Source: Balneolaceae bacterium
GTDB taxonomy: Bacteria; Bacteroidota; Rhodothermia; Balneolales; Balneolaceae
Length of the DNA: 64,000 bases
Reading direction: 5' to 3'
Assembly (NCBI GenBank): GCA_017795005.1
Contig: CP051242.1
Coordinates: 2,070,976 to 2,134,975, forward strand
The position numbers were made by a program, and so were the translations under genes. The notes beneath the pieces were generated by a model, which was not told the origin of the DNA, did no database searches, and saw only the letters and a list, made by a program, of their open reading frames with translations. This document shows positions 62,467 to 64,000 of the stretch, in pieces. The first letter of the stretch is position 1. Each line of letters begins with the position of its first letter.

Positions 62467-63892
62467 CTAAACTCTTATCCCAAATTCATTCTTTAACGCA
62501 GATTTCGCGGCATGGAATCCACACATTCCGTGCACACCGCCTCCCGGAGGAGTAGAAGAAGAGCAAATATACATTCCATCTGCAGGGAGTTTATAGGGAT
62601 CCCATTGAAACACCGGTCTGCCTAACAGTTGTTTCACCGTTTGAGCGCCTCCATTTATATCTCCACCAATATAGTTTTGATTATAGGCTTCAAATTCTGG
62701 CGCAGATATTGTATGCGTTGAAATAATTATATCTCTGAAACCGGGAGCATAGCGCTCTATCTGATTTATTATTTCTTCAGAGCAATCTTTATCAGAGTTA
62801 TTTGGCACATGACAATAGGCCCAAAGGGTGTGTTTTCCTTTCGGAGCTCTGGATTCATCAAACAAACTAGGCTGAGAAACAAGTACATATGGCTTTTCGG
62901 GATGATTTCCTTTCCAAACTTCTCTTTCTGAGAATGCAATTTCTTCAAATGAACCACCCAGATGAAGTGTACCTGCACCTTTACAATCTTGATTTATCCA
63001 TGGAACAGGCTTTAAATGCTCCGGGACCATATTTATATTTGAGAAATTTGTTTTTGAATTTTTCCGTGAGTTCTCTTTCGGCTATCCTGACTATTTGATG
63101 AGGAGTTAAATCAAATAGAATAGCTTTAGAAGAGGGTAAATCACTAGTTTTTAAAATACGGTTATTAGTTTCGATTTCTCCTCCCAGAGATTGCAGGTAT
63201 GTTGCCAGAGCTGTTGTTATTGAATGTGATCCTCCTTTTACTATAGGCCAACCGACAGCATGACAAGAGGTAGCAAGTATAAGTCCAAAAGAAGCAGTAA
63301 AAGATTTTTCTAGTGGAATTATACTGTGACTTGCTAAACCAGCGAAATAGGCTTTAACTCTGGCAGAATCAAACATAGAATTGGCGAGTAGTTTTGCTGA
63401 AAGCATTCCAAACCATCCAAAACGAGCCAATGAAAGAGGATTATCAGGAATCCGGATGGGTGCGAAAAAATCATTTGAAAGTGATTTCCATCCATCGACA
63501 AAGGGTTTAATCAGGTTCAGATAATGCTTACCATCTTTTCCCATTCGGGCAACAGTTTCAGTCAAAGAGATAGAAGCAATAACTGCATCGCCATCATCAA
63601 AGGGGTGTGCAATAGGAAATTCTGGTTGAATCCATTCTAATCCAAAATCTTTAAGTGGGAGAGTTCTGAAGAATGGAGAGCCAATCCCCGTAGGGTGAAC
63701 CGCAGAACAAACATCATGAATAAAACCAGGTTCTGTTAGTTCTTTTGTACGCGTTCCACCTCCAATCGTATTTTCAGCTTCTATAACTTTTACAGAAAGT
63801 CCATGTTGTGCTAATAAAACCGCGGCTGAAAGTCCATTCGGACCTGAACCAACAACTATAGCATCATATTCTGGATTTTTTACTTCCGGCAA
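62467..63892 (-). pseudogene. FAD-dependent oxidoreductase, CrtI/COG1233-like, frameshifted
   Basis: Two adjacent frames make one family protein. The first (63892 to ~63030) has the dinucleotide-binding start YDAIVVGSGPNGLSAAVLLAQ (quoted in part: VVGSGPNGLSAAVLLA) and reads to KYKYGPGAFK, then runs into ACSMDKSRL and a stop. The second frame continues the family sequence at KPVPWINQDCKGAGTLHLGG through CSSSTPPGGGVHGMCGFHAA. The family normally has about six residues (such as VDWAL) between GAFK and PVPW, so a short out-of-frame deletion seems to be the cause. Starts at TTG 63892, 2 bp after the stop of the protease gene. A sequencing or assembly error cannot be excluded. Family members are distant relatives of phytoene desaturase with unknown substrates. 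Confidence 0.85.
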
Positions 63893-63894
63893 AA

Positions 63895-64000
63895 TTATTG
63901 ACCATTAATTATTTCTTCAGCTCGTTTTAATGCCTCGTAAGCATTTACAATTCCACCTGAAACAGAAAGGGATGAAAATGGAACAGGGTCTTCGGTTCCT
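63895..64000 (-). CDS. C-terminal end of a subtilisin-like (S8) protease, partial
   Basis: The last 34 codons reach the right window edge: GTEDPVPFSSLSVSGGIVNAYEAL then KRAEEIINGQ and stop (given in two pieces of the same frame). SVSGGIVNAYEAL matches the usual end of S8 peptidase catalytic domains (SGGRVNAYNAL). The catalytic residues lie outside the window. Same strand and only 2 bp from the oxidoreductase start, so probably one operon. Confidence 0.65.
   Translation of the reverse strand, partial: GTEDPVPFSSLSVSGGIVNAYEALKRAEEIINGQ

Overview
The window is a 64 kb stretch of an AT-rich, gene-dense bacterial chromosome. The gene content points to the Bacteroidota/Balneolota side of the tree, most likely a marine Balneolales relative (Balneola/Gracilimonas type). 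Supporting signs are a fused KorA/KorB 2-oxoacid:ferredoxin oxidoreductase, a monomeric NADP isocitrate dehydrogenase, an HprK-HPF-Xer cluster, a promoter of the TAnnTTTG type, rarity of Shine-Dalgarno sequences, and a carotenoid glycoside/acyl ester gene set like that expected for salinixanthin-type pigments. The genus is an inference. There are no rRNA, tRNA, CRISPR or prophage genes.

Layout. 1-8 kb: a partial secreted protein, an acyl-CoA carboxylase beta subunit, small membrane proteins, a GH10 xylanase lipoprotein, a cupin and monomeric isocitrate dehydrogenase. 8-19 kb: MutL, a glycosyltransferase closely resembling eukaryotic tRNA-queuosine mannosyltransferase (GTDC1/QTMAN), an unknown membrane protein, a YdeI-like protein, an M28 peptidase, DnaB, a family-4 type uracil-DNA glycosylase that has lost its Fe-S cysteines, and MtaB. 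19-32 kb: a signalling and exopolysaccharide (EPS) locus, the most interesting part of the window. A multi-PAS/GAF histidine kinase, a receiver protein, a receiver-Hpt protein and a LytTR regulator form one overlapping operon. Behind it lie three transcription units: a TolC-like plus HlyD-like pair; a large propeller/DUF4114 lipoprotein; and a nucleotide-sugar dehydrogenase, a Zn-ribbon (TackOD1-like) protein and a GT2 polysaccharide synthase. Each unit is preceded by the same pair of 21-bp-phased direct repeats at an identical distance from a -7 box, so I infer that the LytTR protein is their common activator.

32-49 kb: DUF4386 protein, CPA2 antiporter, KorAB, a GAF histidine kinase, a repeat-rich gap, biotin synthase, a TIM-barrel lipoprotein, an OmpR-type regulator, TrmH, an M28-like peptidase, an M23 peptidase and the Xer-HPF-HprK group. 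49-52 kb: a probable carotenoid-tailoring cluster (GT2, CrtC-like hydratase, acyltransferase, O-methyltransferase). 52-58 kb: copper handling (CopA P-type ATPase, two small membrane proteins, an unusual HMA-AraC regulator) and a secreted TPR protein. 58-64 kb: housekeeping genes (rRNA methyltransferase, FKBP, CoA-binding protein, YajQ, DUF971 protein), a frameshifted FAD oxidoreductase and the end of a subtilisin-like protease.

Intergenic space is full of short dispersed palindromic elements. One family of about 140 bp is present in four copies whose stems differ by compensating changes. There is also a 222-bp element with 31-bp terminal inverted repeats, and several AT-rich palindromes. No transposase is encoded in the window.
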